Counted from the first letter of the stretch, positions 43,451-52,201 are shown. The stretch is DNA of 64,000 bases from Thermosulfurimonas marina (GCF_012317585.1 NZ_CP042909.1:1674001-1738000); one strand, 5' to 3'. Notes: generated from the letters alone by a model not told the origin. Program-made: numbers and translations.

Positions 43451-43595
43451 TTTCTTCCTCTTTGATCGACTTTTTGAAATTGCGAATCCCTTCTCCCAGC
43501 CCACGTCCCAGCTCCGGGAGTTTGCTGGCCCCGAAGATGAGGACAATAATAAGCACTACCAAAAGGATTTCTGGAAGCCCTATTCCGCCGAACAT
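43431..43595 (-). CDS. tatA: Small Tat translocase subunit TatA
   Basis: A 54-residue protein: MFGGIGLPEILLVVLIIVLI is the membrane helix, then the hinge FGASKLPELGRGLGEGIRNF and a short charged tail. It is the pore-forming TatA type, shorter than usual. It overlaps the start of resB by 20 bases and lies away from tatB-tatC (28.7-29.7 kb). Coupling to cytochrome c maturation may reflect shared need for exported redox proteins. Confidence 0.88.
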   Translation of the reverse strand: MFGGIGLPEILLVVLIIVLIFGASKLPELGRGLGEGIRNFKKSIKEEENEKNLR

Positions 43596-43647
43596 TAGAG
43601 ACTCCTTTTCGAAGTTTGGCGTATTTTAAAACGGGAAAGGAGGGTCT

Positions 43648-44124
43648 TCAAGGAAGATAAGAAATGAGTTTCCCTGGAAGATGGAGACCGCAGCCCCAGA
43701 TGCGGCCCTCACAGGTAAGGATCACGTAGCCCGGCTCGACCTTTCCCTCCCAGGGGATTTTCCTTTCTAGGCGCAGGCGATCCAGAGTCAGGCGGTCTAG
43801 TTCCACCACGTTTCGGGTAGCCAGGTGACCGAAGCGCTGGAGGGCCGCAGAGGTAGGTTTCAAATATTCCGAGACCTTCCGGAGGAAAAGAAGCCCTGCG
43901 GTCTGGATGCGGAGCCTTTGGAGGTCCGCCAGATGCGGCGTGCGGACGAAAAGCCAGTAGTTTTTGGCGGTGCGCAGGAGTTCGTAGCCTTCAAAGGTCG
44001 AGGAAGGGATCCCGAAACGGGCCTCGAGATAGCCCAGGACTTCCTCCCTTTCTTCCCGGGGGACCGGCTGGGGCCAGACGGCCCGCGGGTCCATCTTTTT
44101 CCGGCCTTGACGAGAACGACTCAT
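43648..44124 (-). CDS. Stand-alone NOL1/NOP2/Sun-type PUA domain protein
   Basis: A 158-aa protein that matches the C-terminal RNA-binding part of RsmF-like rRNA methyltransferases: YLEARFGIPSSTFEGYELLR (about 32-51), TAKNYWLFVRTP, EYLKPTSAALQRFGHLATRN, VVELDRL and the closing PGYVILTCEGRIWGCGLHLP. In many relatives this domain is fused to the methyltransferase. Here it is a separate gene that overlaps the methyltransferase stop by four bases, so the two are probably translated together and act as one enzyme. Confidence 0.78.
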   Translation of the reverse strand: MSRSRQGRKKMDPRAVWPQPVPREEREEVLGYLEARFGIPSSTFEGYELLRTAKNYWLFVRTPHLADLQRLRIQTAGLLFLRKVSEYLKPTSAALQRFGHLATRNVVELDRLTLDRLRLERKIPWEGKVEPGYVILTCEGRIWGCGLHLPGKLISYLP

Positions 44125-45047
44125 ATCCTTCTCCGTAATTTGGCCACGAAAAACCCTACGGCCTGTATTTCATGGGGAAAAAACCGCTTGGCCTTCACCA
44201 GCTCCGGATGAAAGGGACGTCCTTCCCATTCGGTAAGCCCGGGGCGGGCGGGAAGGGGGGCCTCCCAATCCAAGAGTTCGGCCTGGCGCTTACGCAGGAG
44301 GTAGTCCACCACGGCCTCGTTCTCCTCGGGATTGATGGTGCAGGTGGAATAGACCAGGATCCCTCCGGGCTTGAGGAGATCGAAGGCCCGTACCAGGAGG
44401 CCTTTCTGAATTCCCGAAAGGTTGGTGCGCCCTTCTTTTTGATAGAGGAGTTCTCCCTCGTAGCCCTTCCGGTAGCGTCCCTCTCCAGAGCAGGGGGCGT
44501 CCACCAGGACTTTGTCGAAACTCACCTCCAGGGGATACATCTCTCCCCGGTAGACGGTAGTGAGGGCACAGGCTACCCCTAAGCGCCGGAGATTGGCCAC
44601 CAGGGCGGTAATGCGGTCTAGACGCCGGTCGTTGGCTGCGATGACCGCCCGATCTTCGGTCCACTGGGCGATCTGGGTGGTTTTGCTCCCTGGGGCCGCA
44701 CAGAGATCCAAAATGAGCTCTCCGGGTTGAGGGTCCAGGGCATAGACCGGAAGAGAACTCGAAAGGGTCATGGGGTAGATGAGTCCCAGATAATACTCTT
44801 CAGTGTTTCCCAGGGAGGCCTCCCGAGGTTCCACCCGGAAAAACCAGGGGATCTCTGTTTTTTCTACCCGAAACCCCTGTCGGGTGAGCCCGGAAATCAC
44901 CGGTTCGGGATCTTTGGTTTTGAGGGTATTCAGGCGGAAGTAGAGGGGAAGAGGCTCGGAGAGGGACTCCAGAAATCCCTCATAGTCAGGGATAATCTCT
45001 CGGTAGCGGGCAAAGTAGTCCTCGGCCCGTTCAAGAGATCTTTCCAT
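44121..45047 (-). CDS. RNA m5C methyltransferase (RsmB/RsmF, NOL1/NOP2/Sun family)
   Basis: A 308-aa S-adenosylmethionine-dependent cytosine-5 methyltransferase, probably for rRNA. SAM site LILDLCAAPGSKTTQIAQ (about 113-130). The two catalytic cysteines are in VLVDAPCSGEGRYRKG and YSTCTINPEENEAVVDYLL. PLYFRLNTLK near the N-terminus is typical of the family. No NusB-like RNA-binding domain is attached; the PUA part is the next gene. It overlaps the HAD gene by 17 bases. Confidence 0.93.
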   Translation of the reverse strand: MERSLERAEDYFARYREIIPDYEGFLESLSEPLPLYFRLNTLKTKDPEPVISGLTRQGFRVEKTEIPWFFRVEPREASLGNTEEYYLGLIYPMTLSSSLPVYALDPQPGELILDLCAAPGSKTTQIAQWTEDRAVIAANDRRLDRITALVANLRRLGVACALTTVYRGEMYPLEVSFDKVLVDAPCSGEGRYRKGYEGELLYQKEGRTNLSGIQKGLLVRAFDLLKPGGILVYSTCTINPEENEAVVDYLLRKRQAELLDWEAPLPARPGLTEWEGRPFHPELVKAKRFFPHEIQAVGFFVAKLRRRI

Positions 45048-45687
45048 TCTTCAAGACCTCGGCCAGCCGCCGGTGATCCTCGAGCACTAGGTCGGCCTCG
45101 GAAAGGTGCTCCGGGGGAAGGGTGGTGGTCAGAGCCAGACAGAAGAGCCCGGCTCCCTTGGCCGAACGCACCCCGGCCGGGGCGTTTTCCACGGCCAGGG
45201 CCTCCTCTCGCGGGGCCCCGAGCCCGGAAAGACCCACGAGGTAGGGGTCCGGGTGGGGCTTGCGTCGGGGGACCTGGTCTCCGGTGACTATGAAATGAAA
45301 GAGCCGCCGGAGGGCTTCGGGCAGGACCTCTTCCAGGATCTCCCGGTGGGAACTGGTGACCAGGGCCAGGCGCCGGCCTTCCCGCCTCAAGTCCGCTAGA
45401 AGGTCCGGGACCTCCGGGAAGGGTCGCACATATCGCCGGTATTTTTCTACAAAAATCTTCTTCTGAAGCTGAAAGATCTTTCGAAAAAATTCCGCGCTAG
45501 GCTCCACTCCTTGATCTTCAAAGATCTTACGGGCGGTCTCCAGTTCTATGGCTCCCTCATGGAGGTAAAGGGCCTCCTCGGGCACCTGGAGCCCCAACTC
45601 ACGAAAGGCCTCCTGCCAGGCCCGCACATGCCAGGGCATGCTGTCCAGGATCACCCCATCCAGATCGAAAAGAAGGGCCTTTTTCAT
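45031..45687 (-). CDS. HAD-superfamily phosphatase (beta-phosphoglucomutase/Gph-like)
   Basis: A 218-aa HAD hydrolase with helical cap. Motif I LLFDLDGVILDSM (5-17) has the nucleophile and acid/base aspartates, motif II ALVTSSH, motif III lysine in RRKPHPDPYLVGL, motif IV VENAPAGVRSAKGAG. In motif IV the usual acidic pair reads E-N, so substrate or metal handling may differ a little. Substrate cannot be read from sequence. Embedded in an operon of RNA-modification and division-site genes. Confidence 0.88.
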   Translation of the reverse strand: MKKALLFDLDGVILDSMPWHVRAWQEAFRELGLQVPEEALYLHEGAIELETARKIFEDQGVEPSAEFFRKIFQLQKKIFVEKYRRYVRPFPEVPDLLADLRREGRRLALVTSSHREILEEVLPEALRRLFHFIVTGDQVPRRKPHPDPYLVGLSGLGAPREEALAVENAPAGVRSAKGAGLFCLALTTTLPPEHLSEADLVLEDHRRLAEVLKNGKIS

Positions 45688-45974
45688 CTCAGATCCAACC
45701 TCCGGGAGACCTCCTCCGGGGAGACCCCCCTGATCAGTACGGTCTTTTCTCGAGACCTCTCCCCGGAAAGAAGCTCTAGATCGGCCTTTTTGAGGTCCAG
45801 GGTCTGGGCCAGAAATTCCAGCAGGGCCCGGTTGGCCCGACCCTCGAGCGCCGGGGCCGCCACCCTTATCTTCAGGGCCTCTCCGTGGGAACCGGCCAGC
45901 TCAGTCCGTCGGGCCTTCGGCTGCACGTGAATCCGCAGGAGCGTCCCCTCTGGATGGGGCTTTATCGCGCTCAA
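45684..45974 (-). CDS. DUF167 (YggU) family protein
   Basis: A 96-aa protein of the DUF167 family, identified by GTLLRIHVQPKARRTELAG, ALKIRVAAPALEGRANRALL, EFLAQTLDLKKADLELLSGE, then RSREKTVLI. Function is unknown; it commonly sits with yggT and PLPBP genes. The start is a TTG at 45974 with GGAGG 7 bases upstream, lying 74 bases inside divIVA; the conserved part begins about ten codons later, so the long overlap is real. ATGA overlap with the HAD gene. Confidence 0.87.
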   Translation of the reverse strand: MSAIKPHPEGTLLRIHVQPKARRTELAGSHGEALKIRVAAPALEGRANRALLEFLAQTLDLKKADLELLSGERSREKTVLIRGVSPEEVSRRLDLR

Positions 45975-46377
45975 GGCGTTCCTCCAGGTGCTCAAGATAG
46001 GAAATAAGCAGGGCCCGCAGGTCGAGCCGGATCTTTTCCCGCAACCTCCAGAGCCTTTCGATATCCTTTTCCAGGGCCTCGGCCTCGGCCTCGGCCCTTT
46101 CCACAATCTTTTTGGCCTCGGCCTCCGCCTGGGCCTTAATGGTCTCCGCAAATTCGTCAAGCCTCCGCAAGGCCTCCCGGAAGGCCCGGGCCTCCTCCTG
46201 GAGTTCCTGAATTTCTTTTTCCTTGCGGGCCAGCTCGTCCTTGAGTTGGTGGTTTTCCCGGACCAGTTCCTTGAGCTGATCCGCCACCTCTTCCAGGAAG
46301 GCCCTTACCGCTTTGCGGCTATAGCCGATGGGGACCACGTTGAAGCTCTTTTCGCGAATTTCCTTAGGGGTGATCAT
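45901..46377 (-). CDS. DivIVA domain protein
   Basis: A 158-aa coiled-coil protein. The N-terminal DivIVA motif is clear: MITPKEIREKSFNVVPIGYS, then RKAVRAFLEEVADQL. It is followed by a long heptad coil (about 35-140). DivIVA proteins bind curved membrane at poles and septa and recruit partners. Here it is in the yggT-DUF167 neighbourhood, as in Gram-positives, although the window otherwise suggests a diderm. Confidence 0.87.
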   Translation of the reverse strand: MITPKEIREKSFNVVPIGYSRKAVRAFLEEVADQLKELVRENHQLKDELARKEKEIQELQEEARAFREALRRLDEFAETIKAQAEAEAKKIVERAEAEAEALEKDIERLWRLREKIRLDLRALLISYLEHLEERLERDKAPSRGDAPADSRAAEGPTD

Positions 46378-46673
46378 CAGCGCAACCTCAGGGCCATCTC
46401 GTAAAGCACCGGTACCAGAAACTGTTGCAGGAAGACGATCCCTAGGATAACTACCAGGGGCGAGAGATCAAGCCCGGAGATAGGGGGGAGGACCCGGCGC
46501 ACGCGCCAGAGGACCGGCTCCGTGATCTGGTAAAGAAAACGCACTATGGGATTAAAGGGGTCGGGATTTACCCAGGAGATCAGGGCCCGGATGATGATAA
46601 TCCACATGTAAAGGGTGAGGACCATGTCCAGCACCCGGGCTAACGCGGTCAAAAAATAGGAAAGCACAAACAT
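46377..46673 (-). CDS. YggT family membrane protein
   Basis: A 98-aa protein with two hydrophobic segments (about 3-30 and 65-90). The family pattern is IRALISWVNPDPFNPIVRFL and YQITEPVLWRVRRVLPPISG, then LDLSPLVVILGI. YggT proteins are linked to envelope or division-site functions, but the role is not settled. The stop shares a base with the divIVA start. Confidence 0.92.
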   Translation of the reverse strand: MFVLSYFLTALARVLDMVLTLYMWIIIIRALISWVNPDPFNPIVRFLYQITEPVLWRVRRVLPPISGLDLSPLVVILGIVFLQQFLVPVLYEMALRLR

Positions 46674-46676
46674 CCT

Positions 46677-47708
46677 TTACCCCCTTCCGAAAGGACAGAC
46701 CGGGAAGCGGCATTCCTTACAGTGAAGACAATAACCTCCGTGCCCTAGCGCGGCGATCTCTTTGCGGGTGAGGACCTCCCCGGCCAGTACCCGGGGAAGC
46801 ACCAGATCGAGAATGGTCACTCCGTGATACATTCCGCAGGCCGGGACCCCCAGGAGGGCCTTTTCTCCCAGATAGGCTACCAGAAACATGTTCCCCGGAA
46901 GCACCGGGGCCCCGTAAGTAAAGGGCTCGGGCCCCAGGTCGGCGATGGCCAGACGGGTCACGTCGTCCGGGTCCACGGACATTCCTCCGGTAACTAGGAC
47001 CAAGTCCACCCCCTCCGCCAGGAGACCTTCGATGGCCTCCCGAATGCGGGCCCGGTCGTCGGGGACGAAAACCGGACCGGAAACAGAAAGGCCATAGGCC
47101 TCGAGCTTGGGAATCATCACCGGGGCAAAGGCGTCTTTTATGCGGCCGTAATAGACCTCATTTCCAGTGATGACCAGTCCCGCCCGTTCCATTTTCCGGG
47201 GAAGCACCCGCAACACCCCGGGACTTTCGGAGGCGATTCGCTCCACTTCTTCCAGAAGACCTTTTTTGACCACCAGGGGAATGGCCCTTCCTCCAGCCAG
47301 TTTCTCCCCCTTTTTCACCCAGAAATTTCCGTGCCGGGTGGTCAGGGCAATTTCCCCCAGGAGATTGATGCGGTAGAGGGCCTCCGTGTCCACCTTAAAA
47401 AGGCCCTCCCGGGCGGCGGTAAAGGTGACCTTACCCTCCCGCACCTCCTCGGAGAAGGTCACCCCCTCTCCGGCTACGGCCCGGGCCAGACGCAGAGCGG
47501 CCTCGTCCTCGTGGGCCTCGTCCGGTTCCATCTCCAGAACGTAAATGTGGTCTTTGCCCAACCGCTTGAGATGGGACACATCCTCGGGCCGGATGATGTG
47601 CCCCTTACGGAAGGCCGCTCCCTTAAATTCCCCGGGACGGATTTCCGTAATATCGTGGGGCAGAACCATCCCCACCGCCTCTTCCACCGGGACCGTCCTA
47701 GCCCTCAC
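46677..47708 (-). CDS. MoeA/MoaB-like molybdopterin-binding protein with C-terminal Cys motif
   Basis: A 343-aa protein with the molybdopterin-binding (MoCF) fold: [39 protein letters not shown], and [20 protein letters not shown], then PACGMY. The N-terminal ~170 residues resemble the linker part of MoeA ([20 protein letters not shown]). The C-terminus ends with [18 protein letters not shown], four cysteines that could bind a metal or Fe-S cluster. Likely a cofactor-maturation or enzyme-specific accessory factor for a molybdenum/tungsten oxidoreductase; none is in the window. Confidence 0.83.
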   Translation of the reverse strand: MRARTVPVEEAVGMVLPHDITEIRPGEFKGAAFRKGHIIRPEDVSHLKRLGKDHIYVLEMEPDEAHEDEAALRLARAVAGEGVTFSEEVREGKVTFTAAREGLFKVDTEALYRINLLGEIALTTRHGNFWVKKGEKLAGGRAIPLVVKKGLLEEVERIASESPGVLRVLPRKMERAGLVITGNEVYYGRIKDAFAPVMIPKLEAYGLSVSGPVFVPDDRARIREAIEGLLAEGVDLVLVTGGMSVDPDDVTRLAIADLGPEPFTYGAPVLPGNMFLVAYLGEKALLGVPACGMYHGVTILDLVLPRVLAGEVLTRKEIAALGHGGYCLHCKECRFPVCPFGRG

Positions 47709-48672
47709 GGGCTCCCTCCTTCTTTTCGTAGGCCTCGATAATCCGCTGGACTAGGGGATGGCGCACCACGTCCTTTTTGGTGAAAAAGACAAAGGCGATC
47801 CCCTCCACGTCCCGCAGAAGCTCTACCGCCTCGACCAGCCCGGACTTTTTGGGATCCGGAAGGTCGATCTGGGTGATGTCTCCGGTAATGACCGCCCGGG
47901 AGCCGAAGCCCAGACGGGTGAGAAACATCTTCATCTGGTCCGAAGTGGTGTTCTGGGCCTCGTCCAGGATAATGAAGGCCTCGTTTAGAGTGCGGCCGCG
48001 CATAAAGGCCAGCGGGGCCACCTCGATGACCCCCTTCTGGAGGAGACGCGAGGCCTTGTCGAAGGGAAGCATGTCGTAAAGGGCGTCGTAAAGGGGCCGC
48101 AGATAAGGGTTGACCTTTTCCACCAGGTCCCCCGGCAGGAATCCCAGTTTCTCCCCGGCCTCCACCGCCGGGCGCACCAGGACGATCCGGGAGACCTCTC
48201 CCCGCATAAGAAAGGAAATGGCCATGGCCATGGCCAGATAGGTCTTCCCGGTCCCGGCCGGGCCCACTCCAAAGACAATGTCGTGGTTGCGGATGGCCTC
48301 GATGTAACGCTTCTGGGTAAGGCCCTTGGGGGTGATGACCTTGCGGCCGGAGGTCACAAAGACCGTGTCCAGAAAGATTTCTCTAAGATTGGCCTCCGGG
48401 TTTTCCGCAAGAATGCGGGCGGCATACTCTACGTCACTGGGATAAAGGGTGTAGCCCGCCTTCAGCAGCCCGTAGAGCTCCTCCACCGCCCGGTCGGCCA
48501 GTTCGGTGTCTACCGGATCTCCGGTGATCATGACCTGGTTGCCCCGGGCGGTAATCTGGACCCGGAAGGCCTTCTCTAAGGCCTTCAGATGGGCCCCCCG
48601 TTCTCCGAAGAGATGACGGGCCAGTTTGTAATCCTCAAAGGTCCTTTCTACCGTGTTGGTCAAGTCCGACAC
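47698..48672 (-). CDS. PhoH family ATPase
   Basis: A 324-aa PhoH-like protein (PhoH/YbeZ type). A KH-like N-terminal part (about 15-85) is followed by the ATPase with Walker [37 protein letters not shown], Walker [21 protein letters not shown], and [17 protein letters not shown]. Relatives act with the RNase YbeY in rRNA handling; no ybeY follows here. It overlaps the MoeA-like gene by 11 bases. Confidence 0.93.
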   Translation of the reverse strand: MSDLTNTVERTFEDYKLARHLFGERGAHLKALEKAFRVQITARGNQVMITGDPVDTELADRAVEELYGLLKAGYTLYPSDVEYAARILAENPEANLREIFLDTVFVTSGRKVITPKGLTQKRYIEAIRNHDIVFGVGPAGTGKTYLAMAMAISFLMRGEVSRIVLVRPAVEAGEKLGFLPGDLVEKVNPYLRPLYDALYDMLPFDKASRLLQKGVIEVAPLAFMRGRTLNEAFIILDEAQNTTSDQMKMFLTRLGFGSRAVITGDITQIDLPDPKKSGLVEAVELLRDVEGIAFVFFTKKDVVRHPLVQRIIEAYEKKEGAREG

Positions 48673-48702
48673 ACCTCCTTACTTTATTTTTCGTCTTTAA
48701 TT

Positions 48703-50478
48703 TTACACCACGTAGGCTGCCTTTTCAGCCCGGCGTACCTTTTCCAGTTGTTGATTGTAGAAGTTAATCACCTCGCGTCGGCTGATCATCCCCAGAAAGA
48801 CCCGGGGGTCATCGGTCTTGACCACCGGCAGTTGATCGATGTTGCGGATGGTGAACTTGCGGAGCACGGTGTTGATGTCCTCTTCGGGGTGAGTGGTGAT
48901 CACATCCTTGCGGGCGATATCCTTGAGGATGATTATGTCCCAGAGGTCCTCGTTGAGGAGATAGGGACGCACGTCATTGATGGAAAAGATGCCGGAAAGG
49001 TAGCCTTCGGAGTCCACCACCGGGAAGTAATGTTGCTCGGTGCGCCCGAAGAGCTTGACGAACTGGCGCAGGGTCATGTCCTCCGGGACCACGGCATAGA
49101 CCCTTTCGGGCCGAAAGATATCCTTTACCTTGATGTCCGCCAGGATGTCCGTGAAGAATTCTCCCCGATGGGCCGGAGAGTGGACCCGACTGGGCACCTG
49201 GGAATCGTAGAGGCTCTTGACCGGAAGAGGGGAGGAAAGGGTAATTTGCACGAAATAAGCGGTCATTACCGAAAGGGCTGTGGCCGGCATGAGGCCAAAG
49301 GCCCCGGTGATCTCCAGCACGATGAAGATGTTGGCCATGGGGGCCCGGGCCGCGGCCCCGAAGACCGAGGCCATACCGATGACCACATAGGGGGCCGGAG
49401 GTTGATGAAAGAGATAGGCCACGAACCCCCCCAGCATGCCCCCCACCACCAGACTAGGGGCAAAGTCTCCCCCGGAGCCTCCGGAACCTATGGTCAGAGA
49501 AAAGGCCAGGATTTTAACCAGACAGATGGCCAGCATGAGCTTTCCGGAAAGCTCTCCGTCGATGGCCTTCTGCAACCAGCCGTAGCCGATGCCCAGCACC
49601 TGGGGAAGGGCCAGCCCTAAAAGGCCTACCAGGAGACCCCCCAGGGCCGAACGTACATAGAGGGGAAAGGGCAGGCGATCAAAGGTCTCCTTGGTGTAGT
49701 GAAAGACCAGAGGGGCCAGGGTGCCCACCACTCCGGCCAGGATCCCCAGGACCAGAAAGCCCAGATACTCTTCAAGGGAGGTCACTGCAAGCCCTGGAGG
49801 GACCCGAAAGAGGGGCTCCCACCCTACCACGAAACCGCTCAGGAGATAGGCCACCCCTGCGGAAAAGATGCAGTAGATCAGGGCCTGGGCTTCAAATTCG
49901 ATCTGACTGTAGAGGACCTCCACGGCAAAGAAGGCCGTGCCCATAGGAGAGCGGAAGATGGCCGAAAGGGCCCCGGACATGCCCATGAGAAGGAGGAGAC
50001 GCCTCTCACTGGGGGGGCGCCGGGTGAAGGTCCCATAGAGGGACCCCAGCCCGGCTCCGATTTGAGAGGCCGGTCCCTCTCGGCCGGCCGAACCCCCGGA
50101 ACCCAGGGTGATGGCCGAGGCCAGCATCTTGACCAGGGGCACCCGGGCCCGAATGTAACCCTCCAGGAAATGGAAGGCCCGGATGGCGGCCTCTGTTCCG
50201 TGTCCCCGGGCCTCGGGGGCCAGGAGATAGACCAAAAGCCCCGAGAGAAAACCGCCAAGGGTGGTCACCAGCGGGACAAGGGTGTAGCCGTAAGGGCCCA
50301 CGATTTCTTGGGGAAGGCCCCCCTCGTTGGGAAGCCCCGGGGGGTGGTAAAGGGCAATCTTTCCCAGAAAGAAGGCCTGGGAATAGTCCACCATGAGGCT
50401 GAAAACACGGGCCACCACGGCCCCCGCCAGCCCGAGGAGGATTGCGTCTAAAAGAAGGCGAAGCTGTCTTCTTTTCAA
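48703..50478 (-). CDS. ClC-family chloride channel/transporter with CBS domains
   Basis: A 591-aa ClC protein. Signature regions: TLGSGGSAGREGPASQIGAG (gating glutamate of GREGP), GSGGSGGDFAPSLVVGGMLG, then a cytoplasmic pair of CBS domains (about 445-575; VKDIFRPERVYAVVPEDMTL and DVITTHPEEDINTVLRKFTI). At the site of the proton-relay glutamate of E. coli ClC the motif reads FAVEVL, i.e. the second residue is valine, as in channel-type members. The start is TTG with GAGGTGGAG upstream. Divergent from the flavin reductase. Confidence 0.9.
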   Translation of the reverse strand: MKRRQLRLLLDAILLGLAGAVVARVFSLMVDYSQAFFLGKIALYHPPGLPNEGGLPQEIVGPYGYTLVPLVTTLGGFLSGLLVYLLAPEARGHGTEAAIRAFHFLEGYIRARVPLVKMLASAITLGSGGSAGREGPASQIGAGLGSLYGTFTRRPPSERRLLLLMGMSGALSAIFRSPMGTAFFAVEVLYSQIEFEAQALIYCIFSAGVAYLLSGFVVGWEPLFRVPPGLAVTSLEEYLGFLVLGILAGVVGTLAPLVFHYTKETFDRLPFPLYVRSALGGLLVGLLGLALPQVLGIGYGWLQKAIDGELSGKLMLAICLVKILAFSLTIGSGGSGGDFAPSLVVGGMLGGFVAYLFHQPPAPYVVIGMASVFGAAARAPMANIFIVLEITGAFGLMPATALSVMTAYFVQITLSSPLPVKSLYDSQVPSRVHSPAHRGEFFTDILADIKVKDIFRPERVYAVVPEDMTLRQFVKLFGRTEQHYFPVVDSEGYLSGIFSINDVRPYLLNEDLWDIIILKDIARKDVITTHPEEDINTVLRKFTIRNIDQLPVVKTDDPRVFLGMISRREVINFYNQQLEKVRRAEKAAYVV

Positions 50479-50530
50479 TTCTCCACCTCTTGAAGGCCTA
50501 TCTACTATAAATTACTAGGTCTCTCAATGC

Positions 50531-50560
50531 TTGACGGACAGAACCCGCTCAAGGTATAAA
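50531..50560 (+). promoter_or_regulatory. Putative promoter of the flavin reductase unit
   Basis: TTGACG at 50531-50536 and TATAAA at 50555-50560 with 18 bases between, 30 bases before the ATG; CAAGGAGG precedes the start. Confidence 0.55.
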
Positions 50561-50589
50561 AAGCAGAGACCCCTTCAAGGAGGCCTCCT

Positions 50590-51069
50590 ATGGGACTGCA
50601 GAGACTTATCTCCCAGTATATCGTTCAGGGCGTTTATGTAATTACCGTGCGACACGGCGACAAAATCAACGGGATGACTGCGGCCTGGGTGAGCCAGGTT
50701 TCCTTCAGACCCCGGCTTCTGGCCGTGGCCATTGCTCCCGAGAGATATACCTATCAGTTACTCAAGGAGTCGGGGACTTTTTGCATTAACGTTTTGGGAG
50801 AAGATCAGGTGGATCTGGCCCGGCACTTCGGGTTTAAGTCCGGAAGGGACACGGACAAGTTTGCCGGCATTCCTTATCTCAACGCCCTCAAGGGTTCTCC
50901 GGTCCTCAAGAGTGCCATCGCTTACTTTGAATGCGATGTGGTTTCTACCTGTGAAGTGGGAGATCACGTACTCTTTGTGGGGGAGGTGGGGGATCACGCC
51001 GTCCAGGTAGAAGGAGCCCGTCCCCTCATCTTCCGCTGGGACGACTACTTCGGCGGAGTGGAGGCCTAG
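50590..51069 (+). CDS. Flavin reductase-like / FMN-binding protein
   Basis: A 159-aa split-barrel FMN-binding protein of the flavin reductase (DIM6/NTAB) family. MTAAWVSQVSFRPRLLAVAI (27-46) and YTYQLLKESGTFCINVLGED (about 51-70) are typical. GDHVLFVGEVGDHAV closes the core. Such proteins reduce flavins or, in anaerobes, act with flavodoxin/rubredoxin oxygen-reductases. No partner gene is adjacent. First gene of a three-gene unit. Confidence 0.88.
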   Translation: MGLQRLISQYIVQGVYVITVRHGDKINGMTAAWVSQVSFRPRLLAVAIAPERYTYQLLKESGTFCINVLGEDQVDLARHFGFKSGRDTDKFAGIPYLNALKGSPVLKSAIAYFECDVVSTCEVGDHVLFVGEVGDHAVQVEGARPLIFRWDDYFGGVEA

Positions 51070-51071
51070 TG

Positions 51072-51719
51072 ATGCCCCAGAGTGAGGCCGGAGAGGAGAT
51101 CCTGGTCCTACACGAAAAGTGGGTGCGGGTGGCCCGGGGCCATCTGCGAGAGATCGTGGCCACGGTAGTGGGGCTGGTCCTGGTCCTTTCCCTCTGGGCG
51201 GGCTACCGCTATTACCGGGACCGCAGGGAGGTCCAGGCGGTAAGGCTTTATGTAAAGGCCCTAAGCCAGAAAGATCGCGATTCTCAGATAAAACTCCTGG
51301 AAAATCTGGTCCACAACTATGGAGACACGGTGGCCGGAAGGGAAGCCCGGCTCAATCTGTGGGAGAGCCGACTTTCTTCGTCCTCTCCCGAGGAATTGCT
51401 TAAAGAACTCAAGGCCTTAGAGAAGGGGGCCCGGGCCGAGGTGAAGTCTTCTTTGAGGCTGGGAGAGGGCTATCTCCTTGAGGAAAAGGAAGACTTCAAG
51501 GCCGCGGCGGGACTTTACGAGGAGGTCCTCAAGGAGGCTCCCTTTAGTGAAGGGGTGGTGAGTGCGGATCTGGCCCGGGTTTACGAAAGAATAGGGGATT
51601 TTCGGCGGGCTCTGGAATATTATCGCCGGTTTGTGGCCCAGAAGCCCCCTCTCGAGGCCCTTTCTTTTGTAGAATACAAACTTTCAATCCTGGAAAAACG
51701 CCTGGGTCAAAGCTCGTGA
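51072..51719 (+). CDS. Membrane-anchored TPR protein (YfgM-like)
   Basis: A 215-aa protein with a short cytoplasmic N-terminus, one membrane helix (about 27-47; EIVATVVGLVLVLSLWAGYR) and a TPR-like periplasmic part (AAGLYEEVLKEAPFSEGVVS, RRALEYYRRFVAQKPPLEAL). The layout recalls YfgM/tetratricopeptide anchors near the Sec translocon. Either the GTG at 51069 or the ATG at 51072 could start it. Ends in a GTGA overlap with the next gene. Confidence 0.72.
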   Translation: MPQSEAGEEILVLHEKWVRVARGHLREIVATVVGLVLVLSLWAGYRYYRDRREVQAVRLYVKALSQKDRDSQIKLLENLVHNYGDTVAGREARLNLWESRLSSSSPEELLKELKALEKGARAEVKSSLRLGEGYLLEEKEDFKAAAGLYEEVLKEAPFSEGVVSADLARVYERIGDFRRALEYYRRFVAQKPPLEALSFVEYKLSILEKRLGQSS

Positions 51720-52201
51720 GTCTTCTCATCTTTCAGCGTCTGGCCGAGGAGCGCATTCAGGAGGCCATTCGGAACGGGGAGTTTGACGATCTCCCGGGCA
51801 AGGGGAAGCCTCTCCAGATGGAGGATCTTTCCTTTGTACCGGAGGAAGTACGTCTGGCCTACAAGGTGTTGAAAAATGCGGGCTTTGTACCTCCGGAGGT
51901 GGAGTTGCGCCGGGAGATCCGAACCTTAGAGGATCTCCTGGAGAGTCTGGGCGAGGAAGAGGTGGAGGAGCAATATCGGATCATGCGCCGACTGGATTTT
52001 CTTCTTCTCAAGTTGCGGGAGACCCATCGTCGTTCCGCCCTTCTTGAGGAGGATGCCCGTTACTATCGTTTGGTAGCCCGAAAGGTGGCTCGTCTGCGGG
52101 AGAAGGAGAGGCGTCCGGTGGGGGGAAAGATCGACTGGTCCGGCCTTTCTCACCGTTTGGGCCTCAAGTATTTGGCGGGCTCTTTCCGCCGGCGTCCCTG
52201 A
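51716..52201 (+). CDS. DUF1992 family protein
   Basis: A 161-aa protein of the DUF1992 (DnaJ homologue subfamily C member 28, conserved part) family: RLAEERIQEAIRNGEFDDLP, GKGKPLQ, and VPEEVRLAYKVLKNAGFVPP are diagnostic. No J domain is present. Function is unknown. The start is GTG overlapping the previous stop; it is followed 49 bases later by tRNA-Pro. Confidence 0.88.
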   Translation: MSLLIFQRLAEERIQEAIRNGEFDDLPGKGKPLQMEDLSFVPEEVRLAYKVLKNAGFVPPEVELRREIRTLEDLLESLGEEEVEEQYRIMRRLDFLLLKLRETHRRSALLEEDARYYRLVARKVARLREKERRPVGGKIDWSGLSHRLGLKYLAGSFRRRP

